64,000 nt of DNA from Hordeum vulgare subsp. vulgare. Its lineage: Eukaryota > Streptophyta > Magnoliopsida > Poales > Poaceae. A program made the translations under genes and the position numbers. The stretch's first letter is position 1. Each line of letters begins with the position of its first letter. The notes below the pieces were generated by a model. That model did not search any database. It had not been told where the DNA came from and was given only the letters and a program-made list of their open reading frames with translations. Of this stretch, positions 12,201 through 24,265 are shown one piece after another. The stretch is from contig NC_058524.1 of the NCBI RefSeq assembly GCF_904849725.1, forward strand, positions 508,446,263-508,510,262, given 5' to 3'.

Positions 12201-14231
12201 TTCTTATCTACCAAGTATCTAGAGTTGCTCCGCCTCAGTGACCGTTCCCCTCATAACAGAAGCACTTGGTCCCGGGCTTGGGTTTAATCTGGGGTCTCTT
12301 CATTAGTGCAGCAACTGCCTTGCCGTTTCACGAAGTATCCCTTCTAGCCCTTGCCCTTTATCGAAACTTAGTGGTTTTACTAACCATCAACTATTGATGC
12401 TCCTTCTTGATTTCTACTTTCGCAGTGTCAAACATCGCGAATCGCTCAAGGATCATTGTATCTATCCTTGATATGTTATGGTTCATCACGAAGCTCTCAC
12501 AGCTTGGTGGCAGTGACTTTGGAGAACCATCACTATCTTATCTGGAAGATCAACTCCCACTTGATTCAAGCGATTGTCGTACTCAGATAATCTGAGCACA
12601 CGCTCAACGATTGAGCTTTTCTCTCTTACTTTGTGGACAAAGAATCTTGTCAGAGGTCTCGTGCCTCTTAACAAGGGCACAAGCATGAAATCACAATTTC
12701 ATCTCTTTAGAACATCTCTTATGTTCCATGACGTTTCAAAAACGTCTTCGGCGCCTTGCTTCTAAGCCATTAAGTATTTTGTACTGAACTATCGTGTAGT
12801 CATCAGAAACATGTATGTCGGATGTTCACAGCATCCACAGACGACGCTCGAGGTGCAGCACACCGAGTGGTGCATTAAGGACATAAGCCTTCTGCGCAGC
12901 AACGAGGACAATCCTCTGCAAAGTTTGCTAGTATCAACTTTCAACTAAATTTTCTCTAGGAACATATAAATATAGTAGAGCTATAGCGCAAGCTACATCA
13001 TAATTCGCAAAGACCATTAGACTATGTTCATGACAATTACTTCAATTAATCATATTACTTATGAACTCCCACTCAAAAAGTACATCTCTCTAGTCATTTG
13101 AGTGGTACATGATCCAAATCCACTATCTCAAGTCCGATCATCACGTGAGTCGAGAATAGTTTCAGTGGTAAGCATCTCTATGCTAATCATATCAACTATA
13201 CGATTCATGCTCGACCTTTCGGTCTCATGTGTTCCGAGGCCATGTCTGCACATGCTAGGCTCGTCAAGCTTAACCCGAGTGTTCCGCGTGTGCAACTGTT
13301 TTGCACCCGTTGTATGTGAACGTTGAGTCTATCACACCCGATCATCATGTGGTGCCTCAAAACGAAGAACTTCCGCAACGGTGCACAGTCGGGGAGAACA
13401 CAATTTCGTCTTGAAATTTTAGTGAGAGATCACCTCATAATGCTACCATCGTTCTAAGCAAGATAAGGTGCATAAAGGATTAACATCACATGCAATTCCT
13501 AAGTGACATGATATGGCCATCATCATGTGCTTCTTGATCTCCATCACCAAAGCACCGGCACGTTCTTCTTGTCACCGGCATCACACCATGATCTCCATCA
13601 ACGTGTCGCCATCGTGGTTGTCGTGCTACTCATGCTATTACTACTAAACTTACGTCCTAGCAATATAGTAAACGCATCTGCAAGCACAAATGTTAGTTTA
13701 AAGACAACCCTATGGCTCCTGCCGGTTGCCGTACCATCGACGTGCAAGTCGATATTAACTATTACAACATAATCATCTCATACATCCAATATCACATCAC
13801 ATCGTTGGCCATATCACATCACAAGCATACCCTGCAAAAACAAGTTAGACGTCCTCTAATTGTTGTTGCATGTATTACGTGGTGACCATGGGTATCTAGT
13901 AGGATCGCATCTTACTTACGCAAACACCACAACGGAGATGTATGAATTGCTATTTAACCTCATCCAAGGACCTCCTCGGTCAAATCCAATTCAACTAAAG
14001 TTGGAGAAACCGACACCCGCCAGTCATCTTTAAGCAACGGAGTTACTCGTAGCGATGAAACCAGTCTCTCGTAAGCGTACGAGTAATGTCGGTCCGAGCC
14101 GCTTCGATCCAACAATGCCGCGGAAATAAGAAAAGACTAAGGAGGGCAGCAAAACGCACATCACCGCCCACAAAAACTTTTGTGTTCTACTCGAGAAGAC
14201 ATCTACGCATGAACCTAGCTCATGATGCCAC
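9274..14231 (-). pseudogene. gag-pol: Angela-1 gag-pol polyprotein, heavily broken
   Basis: Reading right to left on the minus strand, I see a gag remnant near 12486-12686; a CCHC-type knuckle (CFCYEGNGH) near 12250-12275; the protease/pre-integrase region with LPSGLGLNLNNCYLV near 11930-11990; the integrase end with KLEPKADKCIFIGYPK near 10990-11040 and FVSRNGSFLEERFLSKE near 10905-10955; and the start of reverse transcriptase with WYGNPVLEVMLL near 10680-10715. These motifs are Copia type and match the Angela family. Stops and frameshifts recur throughout and no open stretch passes 100 codons. The order protease, integrase, reverse transcriptase is the Copia order. The rest of RT and RNase H, about 9290-10560, is present only as unaligned remnant. 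Confidence 0.85.
14214..14230 (-). promoter_or_regulatory. Angela-1 primer binding site
   Basis: Read on the minus strand, TGGCATCATGAGCTAGG follows the 5' LTR after one base. It resembles the initiator-methionine tRNA site TGGTATCAGAGC with a substitution and an inserted base, so it is a degraded copy. Angela-2 has the same form at 58160-58176. Confidence 0.7.
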
Positions 14232-16062
14232 TGTTGGGGAACGTCGCATGGGAAACAAAATTTTCCTACGCGCACGAAGACCTATCATGGTGATGTCCAT
14301 CTACGAGAGGGGATTTCTGATCTACGTACCCTTGTAGATCGCACAGCAGAAGCGTTAAGAAACGCAGTTGATGTAGTGGAACGTCCTCACGTCCCCCGAT
14401 CCGCCCCGTGAACCGTCCCACGAACTGTCCCGCGATCCGCCCCACGATCCGCTCCGATGTTGTGCCGAACGGACGGCACCTCCGCGTTCAGCACACGTAC
14501 AGCTCGACAATGATCTTGGCCTTCTTGATCCAGCAAGAGAGACGGAGAGGTAGATGATTTCTCCGGCAGCATGACAGCGCTCCGGAGGTTGGTGGTGATC
14601 TAATCTCAGCAGGGCTCCGCCCGAGCTCCGCAGAAACGCGATCTAGAGGTAAAACCGTGGAGGTATGTGGTCGGGCTGCCGTGCCAAAGTTGTCTCAAAT
14701 CAGCCCTAAAACCCCACTATATATAGGAGGGAGGGAGGGGAGGAGGCAGCCTCAAAACCTAAAGGTTTGGCCGAAATTGGAGGTGGAGGAGTCCTACTCC
14801 AATCCTACTTGGAGTAGGATTCCACCTTCCCACTTGGAAACTCTTTCCACCTTGTGTTTTTTCGTTCTCAAACCTTATGGGCCTTAGTGGGAACTTATTC
14901 CAGACCACTAGGGGCTGGTTTATCTCTTCCCATAGCCCATGAGACCCCTTGGGGCATGACACCCCTTCTGATGGTCCCCGACACCCCTCCCGGCACTCCC
15001 AGTACACTACCGATGAGCCCGAAACTTTTCCGGTAATGCACGAAAACCTTCCGGTAACCAAATGAGGTCATCCTATATATCAATCTTCGTTTCCGGACCA
15101 TTCCGGAAACCCTCTTGATGTCTGTGATCTCATCCTGGACTCCGAACAACATTCGTTAACCAACCATATAAATAAAATACGCATAAAATAATGTCGAACC
15201 TTAAGTGTGCAGACCCTGCGGGTTCGAGAACTATGTAGACATGACCCGAGTGACTCCTCGGTCAATATCCAACAGCGGGACCTGGATGCCCATATTGGAT
15301 CCTACATATTCTACGAAGATCTTATCGTTTGAACCTCATTGCCAAGGATTCATATAATCTCGTATGTCATTCCCTTTGTCCTTCGGTATGTTACTTGCCC
15401 GAGATTCGATCGTCAGTATCCGCATACCTATTTCAATCTCGTTTACCGGCAAGTCTCTTTACTCGTTCCGTAATACAAGATCCCGCAACTTACACTAAGT
15501 CACATTGCTTGCAAGGCTTGTGTGTGATGTTGTCTTACCGAGTGGGCCCCGAGATACCTCTCCGTCACACGGAGTGACAAATCCCAGTCTCGATCCATAC
15601 TAACTCAACGAACACCTTCGGAGATACCTGTACAGCATCTTTATAGTCACCCAGTTACGTTGCGACGTTTGATACACACAAAGCTTTCCTTCGGTGTCAG
15701 TGAGTTACATGATCTCATGGTCATAGGAACAAATACTTGACACGCAGAAAACAGTAGCAACAAAATGACACGATCAACATGCTACGTCTATTAGTTTGGG
15801 TCTAGTCCATCACATGATTCTCCTAATGATGTGATCCCATTATCAAGTGACAACACTTGCCTATGGTCAGGAAACCTTGACCATCTTTGATCAACGAGCT
15901 AGTCAACTAGAGGCTTACTAGGGGCAGTGTTTTGTCTATGTATCCACACATGCACTGTGTTTCCAATCAATACAATTATAGCATGGATAATAAACGATTA
16001 TCATGAACAAAGAAATATAATAATAACTAATTTATTATTGCCTCTAGGGCATATTTCCAACA
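14232..16062 (-). repeat. Angela-1 5' LTR
   Basis: It pairs with 7420-9273. It has one fewer 24-base minisatellite unit, which accounts for most of the 23-base length difference. The hairpin arms are at 14792-14802 and 14809-14819, and the TATA run is near 14719-14726. ORFs called within it repeat those of the sister LTR and are not genes. Confidence 0.93.
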
Positions 16063-16067
16063 CCACT

Positions 16068-18000
16068 TCCATGTTATTGTCACAAGAAACACCTTCAAAG
16101 GGTTCTTGAGGAATGGGAAGATCAGTACCAATTTTCAGGTCAGTTTCAACATATATAGGTGAAGCAGCAATTGTTTCTATTTGAGGCTCATGAGGTAAAT
16201 TGACTTGGATTTCTTGATGATCTTCAACACGCCCACTACCTTTGGAAACCACTGTGTCTGGATTTTCTCGCTCAAGAACTTCAGGATTAATAAATGAACC
16301 ACAAAGTCTCCTATTCATGGCCCTGTCCCTACAAAACAAGAGGGCATGATAAAATATATGCAATTCAGAGCCTTAGTAAACAAACATATGATACAAACAA
16401 GGGAAAACTTACCCCTGGTTGATAAAAAGGTGGCAACTTCATGGTAGATGACTCGCCAGATGAAGAGGGTGATTCCGGGTAATTTGAATCAGCAGGATTG
16501 AGAGTTTGTTTGGAAAGACCAACCTGAGGATAAGACAGAGTTGGGCTATGAGGCACCTCATCTTGTAGATTATAAGAAGTTGACTTGTTGGGTAGGACAG
16601 TTACAAGAGTACCAGAGCCACACGGAGTCTGGCGCTTTGAGGCATGTTGGATCTTCTTCAAAATAAAATGAGGATCCAAATAAGCATCTGGGTGAGAAGA
16701 ACTTACTTTCCGAATGACTCGCCTTATTTTCCTTGAAGACAAGGATTCCGAGCCGGAGGAATTAGAAATTACCTCAGCATTGTCGGCCCGGCTCGTAGGA
16801 ACATCACCCGGATGGCAAAAATGTTAGCAAGTTCAATAAAGAAACGATTGAGGAATTCAAATTTTACCACCATAGATGCACCAGCTGATGGTGACTCGCC
16901 CCTAAATGAAGAAGTGGCGGCAGCCACCTTGTTCTTTTTGGTGGGGCAGCTTCAGTTTTGCTAGTCGGGATTTTCACTTTCAACCTCCAGAATGAAGAAG
17001 ACACCTACAAGGTTTGTTGGATTTGAGTAATAAAGCAAAACACTTGAAGTTTGGAAAGTTTTAACAAAGATGATCAAAAGAGAGCTAGTTATTTTCTTAC
17101 TAGAGGAGTCGGGTTAAGGGCATTGAAGGGCTTCAAGATAATTCAATCATAGATTTCTTGAGTTACCCAGTAGTTTCTTCACAATTTTATTGACATCACT
17201 TTACGCCAGAATCTTCTTACTATATCATTGTGGATAATTTTCATGGCCGGAATAATTTCACATCACATCATTTCACTGGCTCAACGGGAGGATCATCCAA
17301 GATTCCCAAGATCGGGTCAAGTCTATTCTGGCTAAACCCCGAGACTGTAGAGCGACCAATTTTGGGAATACAAAAGCAAACTTATCACACTCTTCTTGAG
17401 AAGCCCGGGCAGGAAGTTCAAAATCCATTGGAAGACAGTCTGATCTATAACCCGACAGAGGATTCTCATTTGCCGAGGCAGTGTTCCGACAATAAAACCA
17501 AGTTTTAGCACACCCTTTGGGTGACTTGGTAGAGCAGTAGAAGGAAATTGGCCATCCCCACGTCTTTGAAGTGAAATTCCACCAAGCTCCTGGCGAGGAC
17601 CGTTTGTGCACTTAGCCTCGCGGTTCAAATTGAAGAATTCTAGGAAACGTGGAACAGTGTGTTCTATTTGCAAATACACCTCGCACAAGACTTGAAATTG
17701 GCAAAGGTTCGATATGGAGTTAGGGGCCAAATCTTGCGGATAAAGGTGAAGAAAGTTGAGTGAATCTCGGAAGAACTGTGACCCTGGAGGAGAGAAGCCT
17801 TTAAAAGATGGTCTATAAAAACTACTACTACCAGTTCATTAGAATTTGGGCGTGCCTCTCCCCGAGGAGCCCGCAAGCCAATTGCCTCTTTGTATGGCAA
17901 CAAACCTTGGCCTACGTAATCATTGAGTATCTCCTCCAGAACTTGTGAAGGCACCCAATTACAGATGAAAGTCTCTCACATACTGAAATACCTAGACACA
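16068..18000 (-). pseudogene. Element B antisense gene, N-terminal part
   Basis: On the minus strand the protein begins near 17975 (FICNWVPSQVLEEILNDYV region) and includes EAIGLRAPRGEARPN near 17855-17900. Recognisable blocks continue through CQFQVLCEVYLQ near 17660-17700, ELGGISLQRR near 17570-17600 and FYCRNT near 17480-17500. This matches the 'putative gypsy type transposon' domain family (Pfam PF04195, from memory). It is spread over three frames, so at least two frameshifts are present. A downstream part rich in Ser/Pro (16365-16742) may be a linker. A short intron with donor GTAAGT and acceptor TGTAG is likely at 16329-16412. The protein's function is unknown. It continues on the far side of Angela-1 at 7419. 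Confidence 0.7.
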
Positions 18001-18700
18001 AGGAAAGGAGTTACAAAAACACCCGCGTTGTGATCAAGGGTAAGACAGTATAAATGTTTATAGGGGAAGTGGTGCCCCAAAGACAAGCCGGTACCCAAAA
18101 ATTGGCAACAAATACATATTACGGGTTATGGTTATACGTATAAGCTGGAAATGATAAAAAGTGCCTTACACCAAGTAGACGTGTTTAGATTTTTCAAAGT
18201 GCGGGACAAACAGGTTTCCACCAATATGGCTACAAATATGGATGTGGAAAAGGTTAAAAAAATAAGCGGTTGCTAAACCTAAAGCATGAAAGCGGTGGTG
18301 GTCTATGTCATAGGCTCCTAGGCAAAGATCTGAGCATACTGATATGAAGCCGCTACATTCACCGCCTCGTTTTTATGAAAATGGGGATTAGAGACTTGCG
18401 GGAAGCAACAATGACGATGAATAGGCAGAACATCCCGGTTTCTCCGACGAACTTCGAACAAATCAAATGAAGAGCTAAAGGGAAATAGATATGACGTACC
18501 TCGCCGGTCGTCGGAGGCGTCGAAAACAGGTAAATGAATCTCGGAGGAGATGGAGTGTCGCTGCTGCCCGGTGCAGTCACCAGAGAAGGTTGACGAGCAG
18601 CAACGATGGCGCGGCTGGTTTTTGGGCCAGAGGAAGAAGAACAAGGGAGGATGCGGTGGAAAGTGAAAGGCGGGGCCCTCCACCAAGCTATAAAAATCAT
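18001..18700. other. Element B right end and junction with element D
   Basis: No gene is recognised. In the antisense direction this would be the leader or promoter of the antisense gene, and by family layout it may include remnants of the 3' LTR, but I cannot define LTR ends. ORFs of 113-122 codons on the minus strand at 18318-18700 lie in GC-rich sequence without known motifs. Element D coding similarity begins at about 18700. Confidence 0.5.
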
Positions 18701-19354
18701 TTATAATGTTGATCCACGTGTTCCTACTACTTATATTGCTAAACCACCTTTCCTATTAGGGTTAGGGAACATGCTAAACTGCAACTATTGTTTATAAGAG
18801 CAATATCAAAACACATAGACCCTCTAAAAAAATAAAACTGTAACATGAAATTGCAATGGTTAAAGATTTACTAGTTGATAATATTGATCATCATGTTATA
18901 TATTTCTATGATGAAGCAACTCGTATTGGTAAACATGATTCTAAAGATGAACATAAACATGTTGTTAGCACGTCCATGATTTCCGTTAAAATTGGAGATC
19001 ATTGTTATCATGGTTTATGTGATATAGATGCTAGTATTAGTGTCATTCCCTTTACTCTGTATTAAAAAAACTATGCATGATATCACACCTACCGAGTTGT
19101 AAGATATTGATGCTACTATTAAGCTTGCAAGTAGAGATACTATTTCATCGCATGGATTGTTTGCGTGGTAAGATCAAATACCCTACTGATTTCCTAGTTC
19201 TCGGAGCACTACAAGATAAATTTGTGTCCCATTATTTTTGGTACACCTTTTTATGAATATTGTTAATGCTAAAATTGATTGCAGTAGGGAAACGGCGAGT
19301 GTTAACTTTAGTGATATATCATGAATTCAATTTATCCAAGTTTAGTAGAGAACC
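18700..19354 (+). pseudogene. pol: Element D gag end and aspartic protease, broken
   Basis: Motifs follow in order: AKPPF and a shifted REHAKL near 18735-18775, AMVKDLLVDNIDHHVIYF near 18853-18910, and the protease segment VVSTSMISVKIGDHCYHGL near 18960-19020 followed by CDIDAS where the family active site is Asp-x-Gly-Ala-Ser, so the Gly is replaced by Asp. Stops and frameshifts follow from 19063. The protease would process the Gag-Pol polyprotein. The remnant ends at the F target site (GAACC, 19350-19354). Confidence 0.8.
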
Positions 19355-22300
19355 TGTCACACCCAGTTTTTGCTATCACCTGTCTTTATTGTGAAATTCT
19401 GAGCTTGTTAAAACTTTTTCAAAAACTAATGTTGTGAATGCCATGATTGGCATTGTATGCTTGTATGCTTGACCATGTGAGGATAAAACCCTAAATTCTT
19501 TTTTTTGCATAACACTGATTTCCAAAAACTTTTGCTTATTTCTGATCAAGGTAAAACCCCACCTTAAGTTGCACTACATGCCCTTGATAGCAAGCAGTGC
19601 TTCTACTCATAGTTGGTAATCTGATTTTAACCTATCTTTATATTTCAAAACCACAAAGATAATTATTTTTGCAATTATTTTCCTGATTAAATAACATGTC
19701 CATTTTTGAGTCCAGAAATGGTATTCCAACATGGAAAAATACTTTTCTGCCTTAGAAAAATCTGATTAAATTTGGAGATGATCACAAGGACATATATTTT
19801 CCATACATAGGATTTTAAACCCCATTTTATATTATAATTATTGATTAAAACTATGAAAGCTATTTCTGTCTATTTTGGCATTTTTAAATATTTCCAAAAG
19901 AAATATTCTCAATAAATTCCTAGAAAATTCCAGTAATATCCCTGAGCTCTATTTGGTGTCCACATAATGTTTCACCTTGATCCAAGGTGAATAAGGACCC
20001 CAAATAACCAAAAAATCCTTCCTGTCCAGAATCAAGTTAGAGCAACTCTACATAGCAAGGTTTGCCCTATGATGCTAAAACTTTGCAGGAGTGCCTAATA
20101 CCTCAAATGAGGGTTCCACACCAAAAATGGGATTTGTGGGACTTAGTTTGCCCACACTCCCTTTGGAAGGGATAGATCTGGTCACATTGGAATATTTTCA
20201 AGTTTACAAAGCTAAACCTGTCCTTTGGAGCCCAAATTTGGTGAAACGCCACGGTTTACCAGCAAACCCAAACCTGTTAAGTTGCAGCACCAGTGGTGGG
20301 ATGCTACCCCCTTAACCCACTGTCGAACACCTTCTGACAGTTAGGAAAAAGCCACCTTAGCCATAGCTAAACCAAACCCCTTTGCTTCCAACTCATAGAC
20401 TAAGTGGCCAGCATCTATGTCTAACCCCAGTCAACTGGCCCCTTACTGGTTCAAAGTAGAAAGGCCAAAAAACCCAATTTAGATTTCAGTTCATGACTCA
20501 CAGCACCAGTATTTCTTGCCTCCCTTGACCAGCCGAAGCTCCCACAAGGACCAAATGGCTAGCTACACTCCCAACCAGTGCCAGGACATGCTAGACACGT
20601 CCAAAGAGCCTCAGAGCGCGCCAGCATGCCGTGGCATGCCAAAACTGCCCTCTGGGAGTGCTACAGGGAATCACCGAGGTGGGGGCGACGTTCTCGACCA
20701 GTTCGAGCCTCCCCCGAGATGTCCAACCTCCTCCCCGACAACTCTCCTGCATCGAGCAAGCCTCAGGGCCCCTCCTCTCATGCGCTAGAGCTCGCGCGAA
20801 GCGTGCCCGCGCGCACCAGAACTGGCCAAGGTTGCGCGGCCAGGAATGCTCGACTCCTTTTTCTCTCCATCTGCTGCAGATAGTCCGGGCAGTCCAAAAC
20901 CACATCCCGAGACCGTGGTTTCGACCCCAGCATCTCTCTGCACCCGCATGCGCGCCACGGTGAGTCACCGGCGCTCCCGAATCTGCTCACCGCCGCAGGC
21001 CTATAAATGACCCTCTCCCTGGCTCCAGCACCCCTCAGATAGCTTCACCACGATCACTTGTACCTCCCTAGCCATCCCAGCAAACCAGCAGAGCCCCGAT
21101 GCTCGAGATCGACCGAGGCCCCTCCGCCTCAGAGCTCCGGTCGATCTTCGGCTACACGACGGCTCCTGCCCCCCTCGACCCATCAAATAACCCTCTCAAC
21201 CCGAGGAAGCTTTCCCCCAACTCGCCCAAGCATTTCCGTGCCTCTAGCCAACCCCTCGACCACCTCCCGAAACTCCTCCGCCACGGCCTCCTCGTCGCCG
21301 GCGAACCCCTGCCTCCCCGTCGGTACTCCGACCACCAGCAGGTAGGCGACAGTAAGGCGAACCCATTCCAGTCCTCGTTGGGGCATGAGAGCGTCGGCAA
21401 CCACGCCGGCGTCCTCCTCCTCCTCTCTGGCTAGAGGTAGGAGACAAACCCGACAGGCGTGCCCCACCGGTCAGTGGCCCAGCCTCCTCCACCGCGCTGT
21501 CCTGAGCCACTGACCGCAGGGCCCTACACGTCAGGTTCAAACCTGACGGCGCGCATGCCTGGGCAGGCTGTCGGCTGGCCATGGGCCAGCCCAGCTCTGG
21601 GCCGACCCAGGCCGGGAGTTTTAGTCGATTTTCTTTTATTTTTAAAACCCTGGTTTCTAAGATTTTTATAAAAACATTCAACCAGTGTAAAAATTTAATT
21701 TTTCCACTGTTATTCTTCTAAAAATATGTAGTATTTAATGATATGCTTGGATGAAATTCTTCAACAACTATTCTATTTTTCATTAACAAAAAGGACTAAA
21801 ATGAAATAGTTTTGCTTCTGTTTGGTTGATTTCAAAAATATTCCTTCAAGGAAAATTAATACAAATATTTTTTACATGATACCTTAGATTTATCAATAAT
21901 AAATAACATTTTCAAAATGACTTTGTGATTTGTTTCTGTGTGAGCTATTTTCTTATTTATTGTTTTATCGACGATAAAAAATCCGTGTGATGAGGGAATC
22001 AGAGCGGTAGACCTCAAAGACCCCGGATACTTAGCTGACCAAGGCAAGCAGTCCTTTGACCATGACTGAGCATATGTTACTTTGCATGTTAAAATAGCAA
22101 GTATTCCCGTTGCATATGATCATAAGTGCCGGTAATCATTTGATATGATTTTACCGAAGGCTCCCCCAGAGCACATGCATTGAGCTTGACCCTACCCTTG
22201 AGGGTCATGCTAATACCATGTTGACAAGTAAGGATAGAAGTAGTATTATTAGGAGCATGTTGTTGGCATAAAGCAAGAGTTTACTAGAACCCCGTCGGGT

Positions 22301-23484
22301 GCCACTAATGCCCGATGGTGATGATGAGTTAGGTGGTCACTTTCGGTGAAGTGATGCACCCAGTATTTGTGTGAGTATGGTTTCAGAAATGGGATTAGAT
22401 TTATGATGTGTCGACTGTCCCAACCTTACCAGCACGACCACGTTACCCCTCGTGGGACGGGGCTATGTTAATTACTCTGGTCGGTGCTAGCAAAGAGCCA
22501 CATTACTAGTGGCGGGATTGATGTGTGGTCACTCTCGTGATGGGGTCATGCCAGGTAGGACGACTATGCCATTTTTATGAGTTCCAGTCACACCGTTGGT
22601 CCCCGCATGGTTGGTACTGTCCAGAGTTGGTGCTCGTAAGATGTACAACATGTGGGCTGGGTACCAATCGAGTGGACCTCTTTGTCTAGTATCGTCAGGG
22701 GAAAGGTATTGATCGGGTACTTTCCTCGGGTATGTGATATACCGCGAGTCATGGATGACACGGAAGTTTCCCGGATCTCGTGGGTCCAGTGTACTACCTC
22801 TGCAGAGTGTAAACTATTCGAATAGCCGTATCCACGGTCAAGGACAGTTGGGTAATCCTGCTTAAACTACGTCCAGATATTTCCGCATAAACCAAGTGTG
22901 TGTGGTGTTGGAAAATGTGTTGCTATGAAAGTAATTATATGACCAAGTTCGATGACTTGGCATATAGAGTGAACCCGGATGGTTCAGCCCTCAATAGATA
23001 TATTGATATATGTAACCTGTTCTTCAAAAGTAATTCTTTAACTTGATGCATATTCATGATCATTTCCACCAAGATGAGTTACACCGAAGACGCATGATAT
23101 TGTTATCCTTCACTTTCATTGTTCATGTCATGGGCTATTTGCGAGTACATTCAAAGTACTCATTGGCTTGCCACTTGTTATGTTATTGACCAGACATGGG
23201 AGGACCGGAGTTTGGAGATGAGTACGTCTTCGGAGACGCCCCTGCGAACTAGGACGCTTCCGAGTCAGAATGCCTGTCGGAGTAGGCTTGATGGCATGGG
23301 CACCCGCTTAGCCCTTATGTTTTCCGCTACTAGTGTATCTGAGTGATTTTGCCTTAGGCCCTGTCTTGTAAACTTAACCCTTCGGTCATGTGTTGTAATA
23401 ATCGGTACTTGGATGTAAGACTCTTTTATTCGGTATCTGTGTTCGGTGAGCATTGATCTCGACTAGTAAGTCAGGATCCCCACG
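19355..23484 (+). repeat. Element F 5' LTR
   Basis: The LTR is 4130 bases and starts TGTCACACCC. Its last dinucleotide is CG where the sister LTR has the expected CA. A TATA box is at 21002-21008. The GC-rich part at 20580-21600 surrounds the promoter, and the ORFs called there on both strands are composition artefacts. The bases just after the LTR, GAGC, lead into the primer site. Confidence 0.95.
21002..21008 (+). promoter_or_regulatory. TATA box of the F 5' LTR
   Basis: CTATAAATGA sits in an otherwise GC-rich context. The sister LTR has TATAAATAGC at the same place (41081-41087). It puts the U3/R boundary about 1.7 kb into the LTR. Confidence 0.75.
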
Positions 23485-23488
23485 GAGC

Positions 23489-23501
23489 TGGTATCAGAGC
23501 C
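23489..23501 (+). promoter_or_regulatory. Element F primer binding site
   Basis: TGGTATCAGAGCC, four bases after the LTR, is the standard plant site complementary to the 3' end of initiator-methionine tRNA, where minus-strand cDNA synthesis starts. Confidence 0.93.
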
Positions 23502-23622
23502 ATGCTGACTATAGGAAGCCTTAGGTAGCATGGACGATAGCCGAGAAATTAGTGCACATAAGCCTGACCCGAGAACCTGCACCCACTAAAAATTTCTAAC
23601 CCTCTCCTCTACACCTTGTAGA

Positions 23623-24265
23623 TGGCCACCGTACCTGAGATGCTTCTGGAGATGGTCTTTCCTCTGCTTTTGAGCGATAGCCTCGAGAAGTGTCAAGTAT
23701 GTCGCACACCCATTTTCCTCTACCACGAACACTAGGTCAACGCCGACACCAAGGAGTATCACGTGGACGTGATAGTGAAGGCTAACGACTCCCCAACTAG
23801 CTGGTTCTTTGAAGGGCCACAAATGGAGGATCTGATGTTGGCCGTGGAGACTGCGGTGCCAGAGGCACTCGTGCGACTCCGCGACATCCTCCCTGAGATG
23901 GCTGACGAGCCAGCTACTCTCCACCTACCTTTTGTTAAAGATAAGGTCGACGGGAGTTGGACACTCAACCCCTCATCCGAGGACGGGACGCCATTGAGGT
24001 TTCAGACATACTTCAGTCTCTCCTCAGATACCTTGACGCATCTTTTGATCAAGGAGTCGACTAGAATCCGCCAAGAGCTGCACCAATTCAAGGACCTACT
24101 TCGCATGGAGAAGATGAAGGACCGCAAGGTGAAGAAAGAAGGAGCACCCATAATATCACCTGGCTTTGGCTTCCGAGGAGGAATACCCTCGCTTCAGGCC
24201 GTTCCTCTCCACAGTCGTCGCTTAACCGCAGAAGAGTACACCGAACTCTTCGCCACCTCGCCAAC
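23623..24265 (+). pseudogene. Element F leader ORF between primer site and gag, cut by E
   Basis: A reading frame begins with ATG at 23623 and, after a TAG near 23734, continues open from 23763 to the E insertion at 24265, about 167 codons. It is acidic in its first half, with PTSWFFEGPQMEDLMLAVE and VDGSWTLNPSSED, and basic near EKMKDRKVKKEG. I recognise no gag motif (no zinc knuckle, no retrotransposon-gag block), and the true gag starts only at about 35022. After E, the frame hits a stop within a few codons, at 34453. It may be an extra ORF of this element lineage or a captured host fragment. The computed ORF that runs on to 24371 includes bases of the E LTR and is not real. Confidence 0.55.

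Larger units (their letters stand above)
7420..16062 (-). mobile_element. Angela-1: full-length Angela/BARE-type Copia retrotransposon
   Basis: Two LTRs (7420-9273 and 14232-16062) flank 4958 bases of internal DNA, all oriented on the minus strand. The insertion is bordered by a five-base duplication, CCACT at 7415-7419 and 16063-16067. The LTR terminus TGTTGGAAATATGCCC (read from 16062 leftward) and terminus TCCCCAACA are those of the Triticeae Angela/BARE/WIS group. It inserted into the antisense gene of element B. Internal coding capacity is destroyed, so it could move only with help from another copy, if at all. Confidence 0.95.
2392..18700 (+). mobile_element. Element B: TAT-lineage Gypsy retrotransposon, split by Angela-1
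   Basis: B comprises 2392-7419 and 16068 to about 18700. It carries plus-strand pol (RNase H, integrase) and, downstream, an antisense gene, the layout described for TAT-lineage elements such as Grande and Retand. The pol proteins resemble those of grass RIRE2-type elements from memory of the family. The 5' end is outside the window because A inserted into pol. The right end meets element D near 18700; I could not find a 3' LTR pair or a TSD there, so that boundary is approximate. Confidence 0.75.

Noticed and set aside
18318..18706. Overlapping ORFs of 70-122 codons on both strands as a candidate host gene
   Set aside because: No recognised domain, opposite-strand overlap and GC-rich composition; position fits the leader of the B antisense gene.
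20516..21681. Overlapping ORFs of 90-145 codons on both strands in the GC-rich part of the F LTR, repeated at 40597-41763
   Set aside because: They lie wholly in LTR sequence, occur on both strands and in several frames, have no motif, and reflect low stop-codon density in GC-rich DNA.
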